Source: Lentisphaerota bacterium
GTDB taxonomy: Bacteria; Verrucomicrobiota; Kiritimatiellia; RFP12; UBA1067
DNA: 7,827 nt
NCBI GenBank assembly: GCA_015061765.1
Contig: SUVZ01000165.1
Location: 1 to 7,827, forward strand
Direction of reading: 5' to 3'
Part shown: one piece after another, positions 1 to 6,909 of the stretch
Numbering within the stretch: the first letter of the stretch is position 1
Layout of the letters: the number at the start of each line of letters is the position of its first letter
Notes under the pieces: model-generated
Databases searched by the model: none
What the model was told of the DNA's origin: nothing
What the model saw: only the letters and a program-made list of their open reading frames with translations
Program-made: the position numbers and the translations under genes

Positions 1-2
1 TA

Positions 3-521
3 CAAACCCGGAGCAAAGGGGCGGCAAAGACCATCGGCACTCAGCTGGATATGTGGGAGTTCGGAACAAGCCGTGCGGCGGCATGGGATTGTCCGATGAC
101 TGTGCGGATTACGGCGGCGTACACCAACCCTCATCCGCGCCTTGACGATCTGCTTGAGACGATCCGCCGCTGGGAGGATGTCCGTGCCAAAGGCTGGCTC
201 ACGAAGGAGCATAAGGATTTGTTGAAGTCTTCAACGCAGGAACACCATCTTTATTTGAATGAAAAGGGTGAATACGAGTTGCATGGAATCGAAATGCTTC
301 CGGTTCCCAATGGTGCTCAGCACCTTCGCGGATTCGTGTTCGAGCGAAACGGCAAGCGCGTTGTGGCCTATTGGCACACATGCGCAGAAGGTACGTTCAG
401 CGTTCCGCTTTCCCGTGGGGACAGACCCTGCAAACTCTACGCTACCGGAATGAAGTACCTTGAGACCGAGCATTCGGTTGAAGAGGTGAAAGGAGCATTT
501 TGCAGGGCTATAGAGGAGTGA
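3..521 (+). CDS. C-terminal part of a glycosidase-like protein (5' end outside window)
   Basis: The frame is open from the first full codon at base 3 to the TGA at 519-521. The methionine at base 51 is therefore probably internal and the gene starts upstream. The visible 172 residues begin with a stretch around WEFGTSRAAAWDCPMTVR, which has the look of the last strands of a TIM-barrel catalytic domain. An amphipathic helix (RLDDLLETIRRWEDVRAKGWLT) follows. A beta-rich C-terminus with LYLNEKGEYEL, RGFVFERNGKRVVAYWH and a GTFSVPL strand resembles the C-terminal sandwich of many glycosidases. I recall similar tails in unnamed glycosidase-like proteins of Lentisphaerota and Kiritimatiellota, but I cannot name the family. 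It lies 13 bases upstream of the small ORF and in the same direction as all later genes, so it is probably in the same operon. That it is coding is fairly certain; its catalytic role is an inference. Confidence 0.72.
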   Translation, partial: QTRSKGAAKTIGTQLDMWEFGTSRAAAWDCPMTVRITAAYTNPHPRLDDLLETIRRWEDVRAKGWLTKEHKDLLKSSTQEHHLYLNEKGEYELHGIEMLPVPNGAQHLRGFVFERNGKRVVAYWHTCAEGTFSVPLSRGDRPCKLYATGMKYLETEHSVEEVKGAFCRAIEE

Positions 522-526
522 AAGGA
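521..526 (+). promoter_or_regulatory. Ribosome binding site of the 59-residue small ORF
   Basis: AAAGGA lies 8 bases before the ATG at 535 and starts on the last base of the upstream stop codon. It is a reasonable Shine-Dalgarno match and is the main reason, with the N-terminal composition, to accept the short ORF as a gene. Confidence 0.5.
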
Positions 527-534
527 CTACTTCG

Positions 535-714
535 ATGAAAAGGAAAATCAAATTAATGATTGGAGTGACGGTAATGTCGCTTCTTGCGCAGGCATCGACG
601 AATTCGCTGGCAAGCGTCTATATGCAGATTTCGACCTATCGTTGCGGACCTGTCGCATCCGCAGATTGTTCACTGTTCACAAGCCCGTACGGACTGATTC
701 TGTCTGTCCGCTGA
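535..714 (+). CDS. Small secreted-type hypothetical protein (59 aa), or remnant of one
   Basis: I do not recognise this ORF. It runs from ATG 535 to TGA 712-714. The start MKRKIKLMIGVTVMSLLAQA has a basic n-region (K2, R3, K4, K6) and a hydrophobic core, followed by small residues that could serve a signal peptidase, so export is likely if it is made. The mature part would be only about 35-40 residues, with two cysteines (C37 and C45) that could form a disulfide, and it ends PYGLILSVR. An AAAGGA ribosome binding site sits 8 bases upstream. The ORF fills the space between its neighbours exactly: 13 bases after the upstream stop and 16 bases before the SUMF1 gene. It could be a real small exported protein, a leader for the next gene, or the 5' stub of a decayed longer gene. 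Without homologues these cannot be separated. Confidence 0.45.
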   Translation: MKRKIKLMIGVTVMSLLAQASTNSLASVYMQISTYRCGPVASADCSLFTSPYGLILSVR

Positions 715-717
715 ACC

Positions 718-724
718 TAAGGAG
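718..724 (+). promoter_or_regulatory. Strong Shine-Dalgarno of the SUMF1-domain gene
   Basis: TAAGGAG stands 6 bases before the ATG at 731. It is the best anti-Shine-Dalgarno match seen ahead of any gene here and supports that start, which also gives a clean signal peptide. Confidence 0.7.
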
Positions 725-730
725 TAAACC

Positions 731-2086
731 ATGAAATCATACTGTATGACATTGACTGTTGCAACCGCTCTTGCCGCCTTGTGCGCTACAGCGGAGGAAA
801 GCCCTGCAATCACAGAGCCATCCATTGTTTCCGTGGATATGAAACAGGGTGCAAGACGTGTCGTCAACATAACCTACAAGCTTGAGAACGCACCGGCAAT
901 CGTCACTCTTGACATTCAGACCAATGGCGTATCCATCGGTAACGCGAACATAAGCGGTGGAGGCTATCTGACCGGCGAAGTGAACAAGCTGGTGAAGGAG
1001 GACGGCATCTATGTGATCAAATGGGATGTTGCCTCTGCATGGCCGGATCACGATATACCGTCCGGTGTTCGCGCCGTTGTGTCGGCGTGGAGCGTTGATA
1101 CCCCGCCAGACGTGATTGTCGCAGACCTGACCTCAAAATCCAACGTCAACTATTACACAAGCATAGATGCGCTACCGGGAGGTCTTTTTGCAAACGAGGC
1201 GTACCGAAAGACAAAGCTTGTGATGAAAAGGATCCCGGCGACTGGGATACCATGGACAATGGGAAGCGTCAACGATCCAGGCCGCAACACCACGGGCTAT
1301 GAGAAGGCACACACGGTGACCCTTACCAACGACTACTATATGGGGGTTTTTGAACTTACACAGTCTCAGTTCTACTGTCTGACATCAAGGGATCCGAATA
1401 AACTGAAGAAAGATGGCCATATGCGCCCCTTGGAAAATATCAGGTATGTACAGCTTCGGCAGAATCATGTAGGAAATTCTGCGGCACAAAATGCTTATGC
1501 CTACCCCAATGAACCGTATAAGGATTCATTGATAGGTCTGTCCCGCGCTTTTACGGGGCTTATGTTTGAAGTTCCATCCGAGGCGCAGTGGGAGTTTGCC
1601 TGCCGGGCGTTGAATGGAGATGCGCGGTGGGGAAATGGCGCTTCATGCAGCACCAACTATGTTTCCAACGGAGGCGAGACGTATACTGTAGATGAAAATC
1701 TTCCGGGACGCTATCTCGGCAATCAAGCGACTCCGGGCAATACGGAGGCCGGCGCTGATGTCGGGGTTGAGAATTGTACGGCGGAGGTTGGTTCGTATGA
1801 ATGCAATGGGTTTGGCTTGTATGATATGCACGGAAATGTCTCTGAATGGACGCTGGATTATCCAGTCAAAGACAGGACGAGTTTGCCGGATAGTGATGCG
1901 CATGGTGCGCCGAACGCGAATGGAGCGCTGGATCTCATGGGCAATTCACTGACCACACGTGTCGCACGAGGCGGTTCGTGGAAGGCTGAAGCAATCGAGT
2001 GCCGTTCTGCATATCGTATCTATCTCCCTACACAAACGGGAGGTAAAGATGAGATAGGCGTCAGGTTAGTCATAAACGTTAAATAG
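731..2086 (+). CDS. Secreted SUMF1/formylglycine-generating-enzyme-fold protein with N-terminal beta-sandwich
   Basis: The 451-residue product starts with a signal peptide (MKSYCMTLTVATALAALCATA, cleavage probably near residue 21). Residues about 32-120 form a beta-rich domain with RRVVNITYKLENAP, TNGV (64-67) and GIYVIKW (92-98). Residues about 165-449 are an FGE-sulfatase/SUMF1 domain. The family landmarks are in order: TMGSVNDPGRN (176-186), FEVPSEAQWEFACRA (279-293), NGFGLYDMHGNVSEW (359-373), RVARGGSW (410-417), CRSAYR (424-429) and IGVRLV (442-447). In true copper-dependent formylglycine-generating enzymes two cysteines follow RGGS. Here position 419 is Ala and only C424 remains, so sulfatase activation is unlikely. 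More probably the protein uses the C-type-lectin-like fold for an extracytoplasmic binding or other role. It sits upstream of the DUF4838, lyase and GH105 genes, and its N-terminal domain recurs in the lyase gene. Its biological role is unknown. Confidence 0.9.
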   Translation: MKSYCMTLTVATALAALCATAEESPAITEPSIVSVDMKQGARRVVNITYKLENAPAIVTLDIQTNGVSIGNANISGGGYLTGEVNKLVKEDGIYVIKWDVASAWPDHDIPSGVRAVVSAWSVDTPPDVIVADLTSKSNVNYYTSIDALPGGLFANEAYRKTKLVMKRIPATGIPWTMGSVNDPGRNTTGYEKAHTVTLTNDYYMGVFELTQSQFYCLTSRDPNKLKKDGHMRPLENIRYVQLRQNHVGNSAAQNAYAYPNEPYKDSLIGLSRAFTGLMFEVPSEAQWEFACRALNGDARWGNGASCSTNYVSNGGETYTVDENLPGRYLGNQATPGNTEAGADVGVENCTAEVGSYECNGFGLYDMHGNVSEWTLDYPVKDRTSLPDSDAHGAPNANGALDLMGNSLTTRVARGGSWKAEAIECRSAYRIYLPTQTGGKDEIGVRLVINVK

Positions 2087-2089
2087 GGG
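2085..2089 (+). promoter_or_regulatory. Ribosome binding site overlapping the upstream stop codon
   Basis: AGGGG begins within the TAG stop (2084-2086) of the SUMF1 gene and lies 6 bases before ATG 2096. Termination and re-initiation probably occur at the same spot, which suggests translational coupling of these two genes. Confidence 0.45.
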
Positions 2090-2095
2090 CGTTAA

Positions 2096-5000
2096 ATGAG
2101 ATCGCTTGCATTCACTTTCGCCGTTGCAGTGCTTCTCCCTGTATGTGCGGACGATCTGCGCATAGCAGTGCGAGGTGAAAAGGCAAAGTACTCAATCGTA
2201 ATTTCGAAGGAATCGCCGCCGTCGCAGACGTACGCCGCTTCAGAGCTTCAGAAATTCGTCAAGCAGATGACGGATGTGCATCTGCCGGTGCGAAGGGATG
2301 CGGCCAAGGGCGCATGCATACACCTCCAGCTTGATCCGAAGATGGAGGACTCGTTCCGTATTTGCGCAAGCGGCAGGGATGTCGTGATTGCCGGCGGAGC
2401 GAGAGGCGTTCTGTACGGGGTTTATGAGCTTCTTGAGAAGTATGCGGGCTGTGGATGGTTCTCGAGCCAGGTCAGCGTCATCCCACGGAAAGACGTGTTT
2501 GCGTTACCGCCGGATATCGATGATTGCCAGAAGCCTGCGTTTGTTTTGCGCGAGCCGCTGATCTACGACATGTTCAACGGCGATTTCGCCGCGCGGTGCA
2601 AAGTGAATGGCGACTTTCGGATAAGTGCCAAAAAGCGTCCGAAGGGGAATGACGGTCTGCTGCCCCGTCATGGGGGTCCCGCATTCCCGTTCGATCCAGT
2701 GCTCAAGAACTGCCATACGTTCTCGAAACTCGTGCCGCCTTCAGAATTTTTCGACACCCATCCGGAGTATTATTCTCTCGTTGATGGAGAGCGTCAGCGG
2801 ATAGGCTGGCAGCTGTGCCTGTCGAATCCCGACGTGCTGCGGATCGTCACGGAGCGCGTTCTCGCCCGGATCAGGATGAATCCGCAGGCGAAGATATTCG
2901 GCGTAAGCCAGGAGGATGGCGGCAAGGGACAGTGCCGCTGCCCGGAATGCAAGCGGTTCGACGATTCCGAAGGCTCGCCCTCCGCGTCGGTCATACGTTT
3001 TGTGAATAAGGTGGCGGAGGCTGTAGAGAAGGAATTTCCGGATGTTCTGATCGAGACGCTCGCCTACCAGTATTCCACGCTGCCGCCAAAAACTGTTCGT
3101 CCGAGGCACAATGTAATGATATGCCTTTGTGCACGTACGGAGCACTATAGGCCTATGGTGAAAAGCCGGAATCCGCGGAGCGTGGAATTTGCGGGAGCTC
3201 TTCGAAAGTGGCGCGATTACGCCAATTGGCTTTATGTATGGGATTATGTTCTCAACTACAAGTTCCATGCGCATGCGTTTCCCGATCTGATGTCCTTGCA
3301 GGATAACATACGGTTCTATCGCGATTGCGGGGTGACGCATCTCTTTTCGCAGGGGGTGTATGCGAGTCCACGGTCGGATTTCGCCGAGCTCAAGGCGTGG
3401 ATGCTCGCAAAGCTGATGTGGAATCCCGACCAGGATTTCCAGAAGCTTCTTGACCGTTTTCTCGATGGATTCTATGGTGCGGCGGCGCCGCATGTGCGTG
3501 AATACATTGACCGTCTCTATTCCATTGAGCGCGACGAGGTGAAGTTCCCGCTTCTCATTTCCGAGGATGTTACAACACCTTCAATACCGGATTCGTTCTT
3601 CGATTGGGCGAGTGGACACTTTGAACGCGCCGAGGCCGCGGTGGCTGATGATCCTGTACGGAAGGAGAATGTCGCATGGTGCCGGTTCAATGCGGACTTT
3701 ACGCGGGTGATGCGTTTCCTGCGCGGACCTTGCGGATACCTTACGGCGTCGCGAAATCCGATGAAGACCGCTTCGCCGAAGCTTAAGGAGATGCGCTTCG
3801 CTGCGCGCAGGATGGTGGTCATGATGGACGCAAATCCAAGAATGCGCTTTTCGGAGCAGATTAACAGGTATAAATTGTATGACAATCAGATACGCGCCTT
3901 AGCAGCAGGTTCTGACGCTCCTTCAGATGGTTGCATCATTGAGGATGAACTTGTCTGGATGGATCCTACGGTGAAGGCGTACAGCACATATGTCGATGAC
4001 CCAGCTGCAGGGAACGGAAGGGCAATGTTCATCTCCGGGCGGTACAAGAATTGGACAACGCATTTCAGGCTGAATCAGGTGCTTGCGGATCCGGGTATGA
4101 AGTATGTGATCCGTGCCCGTGTCCGCGTGGATAAGCGTCCTGATGCGAAAGGCGAGGCGTTCCGTGCTGTGATGGGAGATTCAAAAAGGCCGTCGCAGTC
4201 TGTGACCTTCAAACTTGGGGATGTATCGACTGGATACGCATGGTATGATCTTTTCCATTGGATTCCCGGCGGCGAAAACGCCGATGAGTTCCACTTTGCG
4301 AGCGGATTGTTCGAAGGTTCGAACCCTCCCTACACAGCCATCTATGTCGACTGTTTCGAGATCGTCCGGGAGACTGCGCTCAAGCCGGAAAGGAAGAGTT
4401 CCCGCGTTACGCTTGAGTTCCTCACAAAGGATCGCTTCATCGCCCATGGCGGCGGATCTAAAGGCGTTATCCCCAACACAATGCCTGCCTTCAGGAAAAC
4501 CATGGAGGCGGGGTTCGGGGTTGAGGCTGATGTTTTCCTTTCCGAGGATGGGAAGCTGTGGTGCTTCCATGACCGTAGAGGACATGGAAAATTGGGGATT
4601 GAGAAGTGGTGCACAAATATGTTCTGGAAGGGAGAGATCGAGAAATCCGACTATTCGCGCGCATTTGGGGAGAAAGGTCGCGGAGTGCGCCCCGCATTGC
4701 TTGAAGAGGTGCTTCCACTCGTTTCCGATGAATCCCCGATAGAGCTGGATCTCAAGGATCCAAGAGGGGAACGGCTGATATCTGGCATACGTGATCTGGT
4801 TGCCCGGTTCCCCAACGTGACCACGAACAACTGTTTCCTTGCCGGGCGAGGCGATCTCGTTCCTTTGCTGATGCCGGGTTTCAAGACGATTGCCACGCGC
4901 AATTCGCGCCCGACGCTCAAGCCGGATGAGAAGCCGTACAGTGAGGAGATGATGCTGAAGAAACTGGGGCCGAAAAAGCCGCATGTGAAGGCTGTCGGAG

Positions 5001-5230
5001 TGCGTTGGGATCCTGAGGTGACAACAGCATCGCTTTTCAGGAAGTACCATGAGCGAGGCATCGAGGTTTGGGTGTGGAGCTATCATCGCGACAGCTGGTT
5101 GCCGGTGGACGATCCAAAGACGGCATTGCGAGCTTTTGAAATCGGAGCGGACCGCATAATATGTGAAGATCCAGCGGCGCTTTATGCCGAAGTGAGGCGT
5201 CTCGTTTCGGAGACGAAAGGTTTAAAATGA
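2096..5230 (+). CDS. Secreted DUF4838 glycosidase-like protein fused to a C-terminal glycerophosphodiesterase (GDPD) domain
   Basis: The 1044-residue product has a signal peptide (MRSLAFTFAVAVLLPVCA). Residues about 20-140 look like the alpha/beta N-terminal domain of GH20/GH67-type glycosidases, with YAASELQKFVKQMTD and the GVLYGVYELLEKYAGCGWF stretch. Residues about 145-545 are a DUF4838-type TIM-barrel region: WQLCLSNPDV (238-247), FGVSQEDGGKGQCRCPEC (268-285), FVNKVAEAVEKEFPDVLIETLAY (302-324), then WLYVWDYVLNY and THLFSQGVY (414-422). Residues about 610-760 form a beta-sandwich that is probably carbohydrate-binding. Residues about 778-1035 match GDPD: AHGGG (H784), GVEADV (E810, D812), FHD (H825), PIELDLK (E883, K887), VWVWS and GADRIICEDP. 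The usual HR of the GDPD signature is HG here. DUF4838 proteins are assigned to polysaccharide breakdown mainly by context, so the substrate is unknown. The stop overlaps the start of the lyase gene. Frame and domain calls are firm; the reactions are inferred. Confidence 0.93.
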   Translation: MRSLAFTFAVAVLLPVCADDLRIAVRGEKAKYSIVISKESPPSQTYAASELQKFVKQMTDVHLPVRRDAAKGACIHLQLDPKMEDSFRICASGRDVVIAGGARGVLYGVYELLEKYAGCGWFSSQVSVIPRKDVFALPPDIDDCQKPAFVLREPLIYDMFNGDFAARCKVNGDFRISAKKRPKGNDGLLPRHGGPAFPFDPVLKNCHTFSKLVPPSEFFDTHPEYYSLVDGERQRIGWQLCLSNPDVLRIVTERVLARIRMNPQAKIFGVSQEDGGKGQCRCPECKRFDDSEGSPSASVIRFVNKVAEAVEKEFPDVLIETLAYQYSTLPPKTVRPRHNVMICLCARTEHYRPMVKSRNPRSVEFAGALRKWRDYANWLYVWDYVLNYKFHAHAFPDLMSLQDNIRFYRDCGVTHLFSQGVYASPRSDFAELKAWMLAKLMWNPDQDFQKLLDRFLDGFYGAAAPHVREYIDRLYSIERDEVKFPLLISEDVTTPSIPDSFFDWASGHFERAEAAVADDPVRKENVAWCRFNADFTRVMRFLRGPCGYLTASRNPMKTASPKLKEMRFAARRMVVMMDANPRMRFSEQINRYKLYDNQIRALAAGSDAPSDGCIIEDELVWMDPTVKAYSTYVDDPAAGNGRAMFISGRYKNWTTHFRLNQVLADPGMKYVIRARVRVDKRPDAKGEAFRAVMGDSKRPSQSVTFKLGDVSTGYAWYDLFHWIPGGENADEFHFASGLFEGSNPPYTAIYVDCFEIVRETALKPERKSSRVTLEFLTKDRFIAHGGGSKGVIPNTMPAFRKTMEAGFGVEADVFLSEDGKLWCFHDRRGHGKLGIEKWCTNMFWKGEIEKSDYSRAFGEKGRGVRPALLEEVLPLVSDESPIELDLKDPRGERLISGIRDLVARFPNVTTNNCFLAGRGDLVPLLMPGFKTIATRNSRPTLKPDEKPYSEEMMLKKLGPKKPHVKAVGVRWDPEVTTASLFRKYHERGIEVWVWSYHRDSWLPVDDPKTALRAFEIGADRIICEDPAALYAEVRRLVSETKGLK
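5227..5230 (+). other. ATGA start/stop overlap coupling the DUF4838-GDPD and BNR_4 genes
   Basis: The ATG of the downstream gene (5227-5229) overlaps the TGA of the upstream gene (5228-5230). AAAGG at 5216-5220 lies 6 bases before the start. This arrangement usually means translational coupling and similar dosage of the two proteins. Confidence 0.85.
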
Positions 5231-6909
5231 CGTTTGTCACCTCTTTTCTCTTTCTCGCTTCGGCGCTTTTTTCGGATGTTCGCATCTGGCAGGTGTCTGA
5301 CCGTCAGGTCGTAGTCGACTACAGAGTTGAAGATGCTCCAGTGGATATCGAGGTGCATTTCTTCACCAACGGAGTTGAAGTCGCTGATGCCTGTTGCTGG
5401 GAAGATGACTCTGATAGGCGGCGGATCAATAAACCTGGCAAGTACCGCACGGTGTGGTATGCGGACAGCCTTCTTGACGATGAAAGGACATGGGACGTTT
5501 CGGCGTCCGCGACACTTGTCGCAAGAAGGAAGGGGATGAAGGATTCCGTGGTGCGCACGGAAACGATCGAGCTCGGCGGAGATGGTGTGTTCCTGGGGGG
5601 AGTTCCAGTTTCTGGATTCCGTGGAATATGGTATGGAAATGAACCTTCGCATGATGAATATGCATTCAAGTATTCAGGCGGGCTCGGCACCTATTGCGAA
5701 GGTCATCTTCCGATGGGTGTGTATTCGAGTGCGGCGGAGAGGACTTTCTTCTGTTGGGGCGGTGCATCTGACGCTTCATCATCCTCGCTTCTGCATTGCA
5801 TTGCCTCTTACGACCATCGCAGGAAGCGGCTTTCCGCGCCTGTCGCCGTGTTAGACAAGCGTACGACCGACGCGCACGACAATCCGGTGATTGCCATTGA
5901 CGATGGTGGGTATGTGTGGATGTTTTCGTCAAGCCACGGACGCCTGCGGCGCTCGTACATCAGCTGTAGCGTCCGGCCGAACGACATTTCCAGATTCCGT
6001 CTGGTAAAGGAAACCAATTTTTCGTATCCGCAGCCTCACTTCATACCGGGAGAGGGATTTCTGTTCCTGCATACCTGGTATTCCGGCGGAAGGCGTGTAG
6101 GGTATTCGCTGATGGATAGAGATGGAGAGACGCTCTCGCCTCGCAAGCCCCTGATTTTCATGGATAAGGGCAGTTATATACGTTCCTGGCGGCAAGGACG
6201 CAAGGTGGGGGTTGCTTTCGACAGGCATCCTATCGTGGAGGGGACGCAGCCGTTGAATCGCCGTACGGATCTGTATTACATGCAGAGCGACGATTTTGGC
6301 CGGACCTGGAGAAACGCCGCGGGGGAGATCATTCAGGTGCCGGTCACTAATTCAGTGAATCCCGCACTTGTCCGCCGCTATGATCTGGGCGGGGATTCCA
6401 GACGCAACGTATATGTGAAGGGCGTGAGGTTTACGCCGAAAGGCATGCCGGTCATACTCTACGTCCTGTCGCGTGGGCATCGTTCCGGTCCGGGGGATGG
6501 TCCGCGTGAATGGTGGATTGCGGCATGGAACGGCAATGCATGGGATGTGAAAGATACCTCAATCCGTTCAGATTCCAATTATGATTTTGGTTTTCTGGAT
6601 TTGGGAAGGGAAGATGGCCGCTGGAGAATTGTTGCTGCGACCGGCAAGGGACCGCAGCCGTTCAACCCTGGCGGAGAGATTGAATGCTGGAGCTCGGAGG
6701 ATGGAGGGAATGTTTGGACGAAAGACCGCTCCGTGACATCTTCGAGCGTCCGCAACCACAGCTATCCCCGGCAGCCTGTTGACGCGCATCCCGACTTCTT
6801 TGCGTTCTGGGCTGATGGTGACGGAAGGAAACTTTCGCGGTCCTGCCTTTACTATTGCGACAGTTCCATGAATGTGTTTAAAATGCCATATGAGGAGAAT
6901 GACAAATGA
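5227..6909 (+). CDS. Secreted BNR_4 beta-propeller, probable ulvan-type (PL24/PL25/PL40-like) polysaccharide lyase
   Basis: The 560-residue product has a short hydrophobic N-terminus (MTFVTSFLFLASALFS) that acts as a signal peptide although it lacks the usual basic residues. Residues about 17-113 are a beta-sandwich resembling that of the SUMF1 neighbour (RQVVVDYRVEDAP, TNGV at 47-50, GKYRTVW at 71-77). Residues about 128-550 are the propeller. They contain KYSGGLGTYCEGHLPMGVYS, LLHCIASYDH, DAHDNPVIAIDDGGYVWMFS, SSHGR, SYPQPHFI, GEGFLFLHTWY, RTDLYYMQSDDFGRTW, GPQPFNPGGEI and DAHPDFFAFWADG. Two Asp-box motifs (SxDxGxxW) lie at 354-361 and 490-497. H217 and H237 are 20 residues apart, like the catalytic-centre histidine pair I recall for PL24/PL25 ulvan lyases. 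The likely reaction is beta-elimination at a uronic acid in an extracellular or periplasmic polysaccharide. The following GH105 gene, whose substrate would be the lyase product, supports this. Which polysaccharide is cut is not visible, and a non-lyase BNR_4 hydrolase remains possible. Confidence 0.88.
   Translation: MTFVTSFLFLASALFSDVRIWQVSDRQVVVDYRVEDAPVDIEVHFFTNGVEVADACCWEDDSDRRRINKPGKYRTVWYADSLLDDERTWDVSASATLVARRKGMKDSVVRTETIELGGDGVFLGGVPVSGFRGIWYGNEPSHDEYAFKYSGGLGTYCEGHLPMGVYSSAAERTFFCWGGASDASSSSLLHCIASYDHRRKRLSAPVAVLDKRTTDAHDNPVIAIDDGGYVWMFSSSHGRLRRSYISCSVRPNDISRFRLVKETNFSYPQPHFIPGEGFLFLHTWYSGGRRVGYSLMDRDGETLSPRKPLIFMDKGSYIRSWRQGRKVGVAFDRHPIVEGTQPLNRRTDLYYMQSDDFGRTWRNAAGEIIQVPVTNSVNPALVRRYDLGGDSRRNVYVKGVRFTPKGMPVILYVLSRGHRSGPGDGPREWWIAAWNGNAWDVKDTSIRSDSNYDFGFLDLGREDGRWRIVAATGKGPQPFNPGGEIECWSSEDGGNVWTKDRSVTSSSVRNHSYPRQPVDAHPDFFAFWADGDGRKLSRSCLYYCDSSMNVFKMPYEENDK
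6892..6897 (+). promoter_or_regulatory. Ribosome binding site of the GH105 gene inside the lyase gene
   Basis: GAGGAG lies 8 bases before the ATG at 6906 and within the last codons of the lyase gene. It fixes the GH105 start and supports coupled expression. Confidence 0.65.
6906..6909 (+). other. ATGA start/stop overlap coupling the BNR_4 and GH105 genes
   Basis: The ATG at 6906-6908 overlaps the TGA at 6907-6909. This is the second such junction in a row, so the DUF4838-GDPD, lyase and GH105 genes form one tightly coupled three-gene block. Confidence 0.85.

Noticed and set aside
51..53. ATG as the start of the first gene
   Set aside because: The reading frame is open back to base 3 with protein-like composition, no Shine-Dalgarno lies just before base 51, and the residues look like the end of a larger domain.
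522..730. Promoter or terminator between the first gene and the SUMF1 gene
   Set aside because: No convincing -35/-10 pair and no GC-rich hairpin followed by a T run was seen. The stretch is filled by the small ORF and two ribosome binding sites.
2741..3493. 250-codon open frame on the minus strand
   Set aside because: It lies wholly antisense to the DUF4838 region, which shows continuous family motifs. The minus translation is rich in Arg, His and Ile with no recognisable domain and looks like a codon-bias shadow.
4311..4330. tRNA T-arm-like sequence containing the palindrome GGTTCGAACC
   Set aside because: Only four of five stem pairs form, there is no upstream acceptor, D or anticodon arm, and the bases encode FEGSNPP inside the well-supported beta-sandwich of the DUF4838-GDPD gene.
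4181..5086. 301-codon open frame on the minus strand
   Set aside because: It is antisense to the GDPD and beta-sandwich domains. The translation has scattered Pro, Cys, His and Arg and no domain signature, and there is no sign of a second gene.
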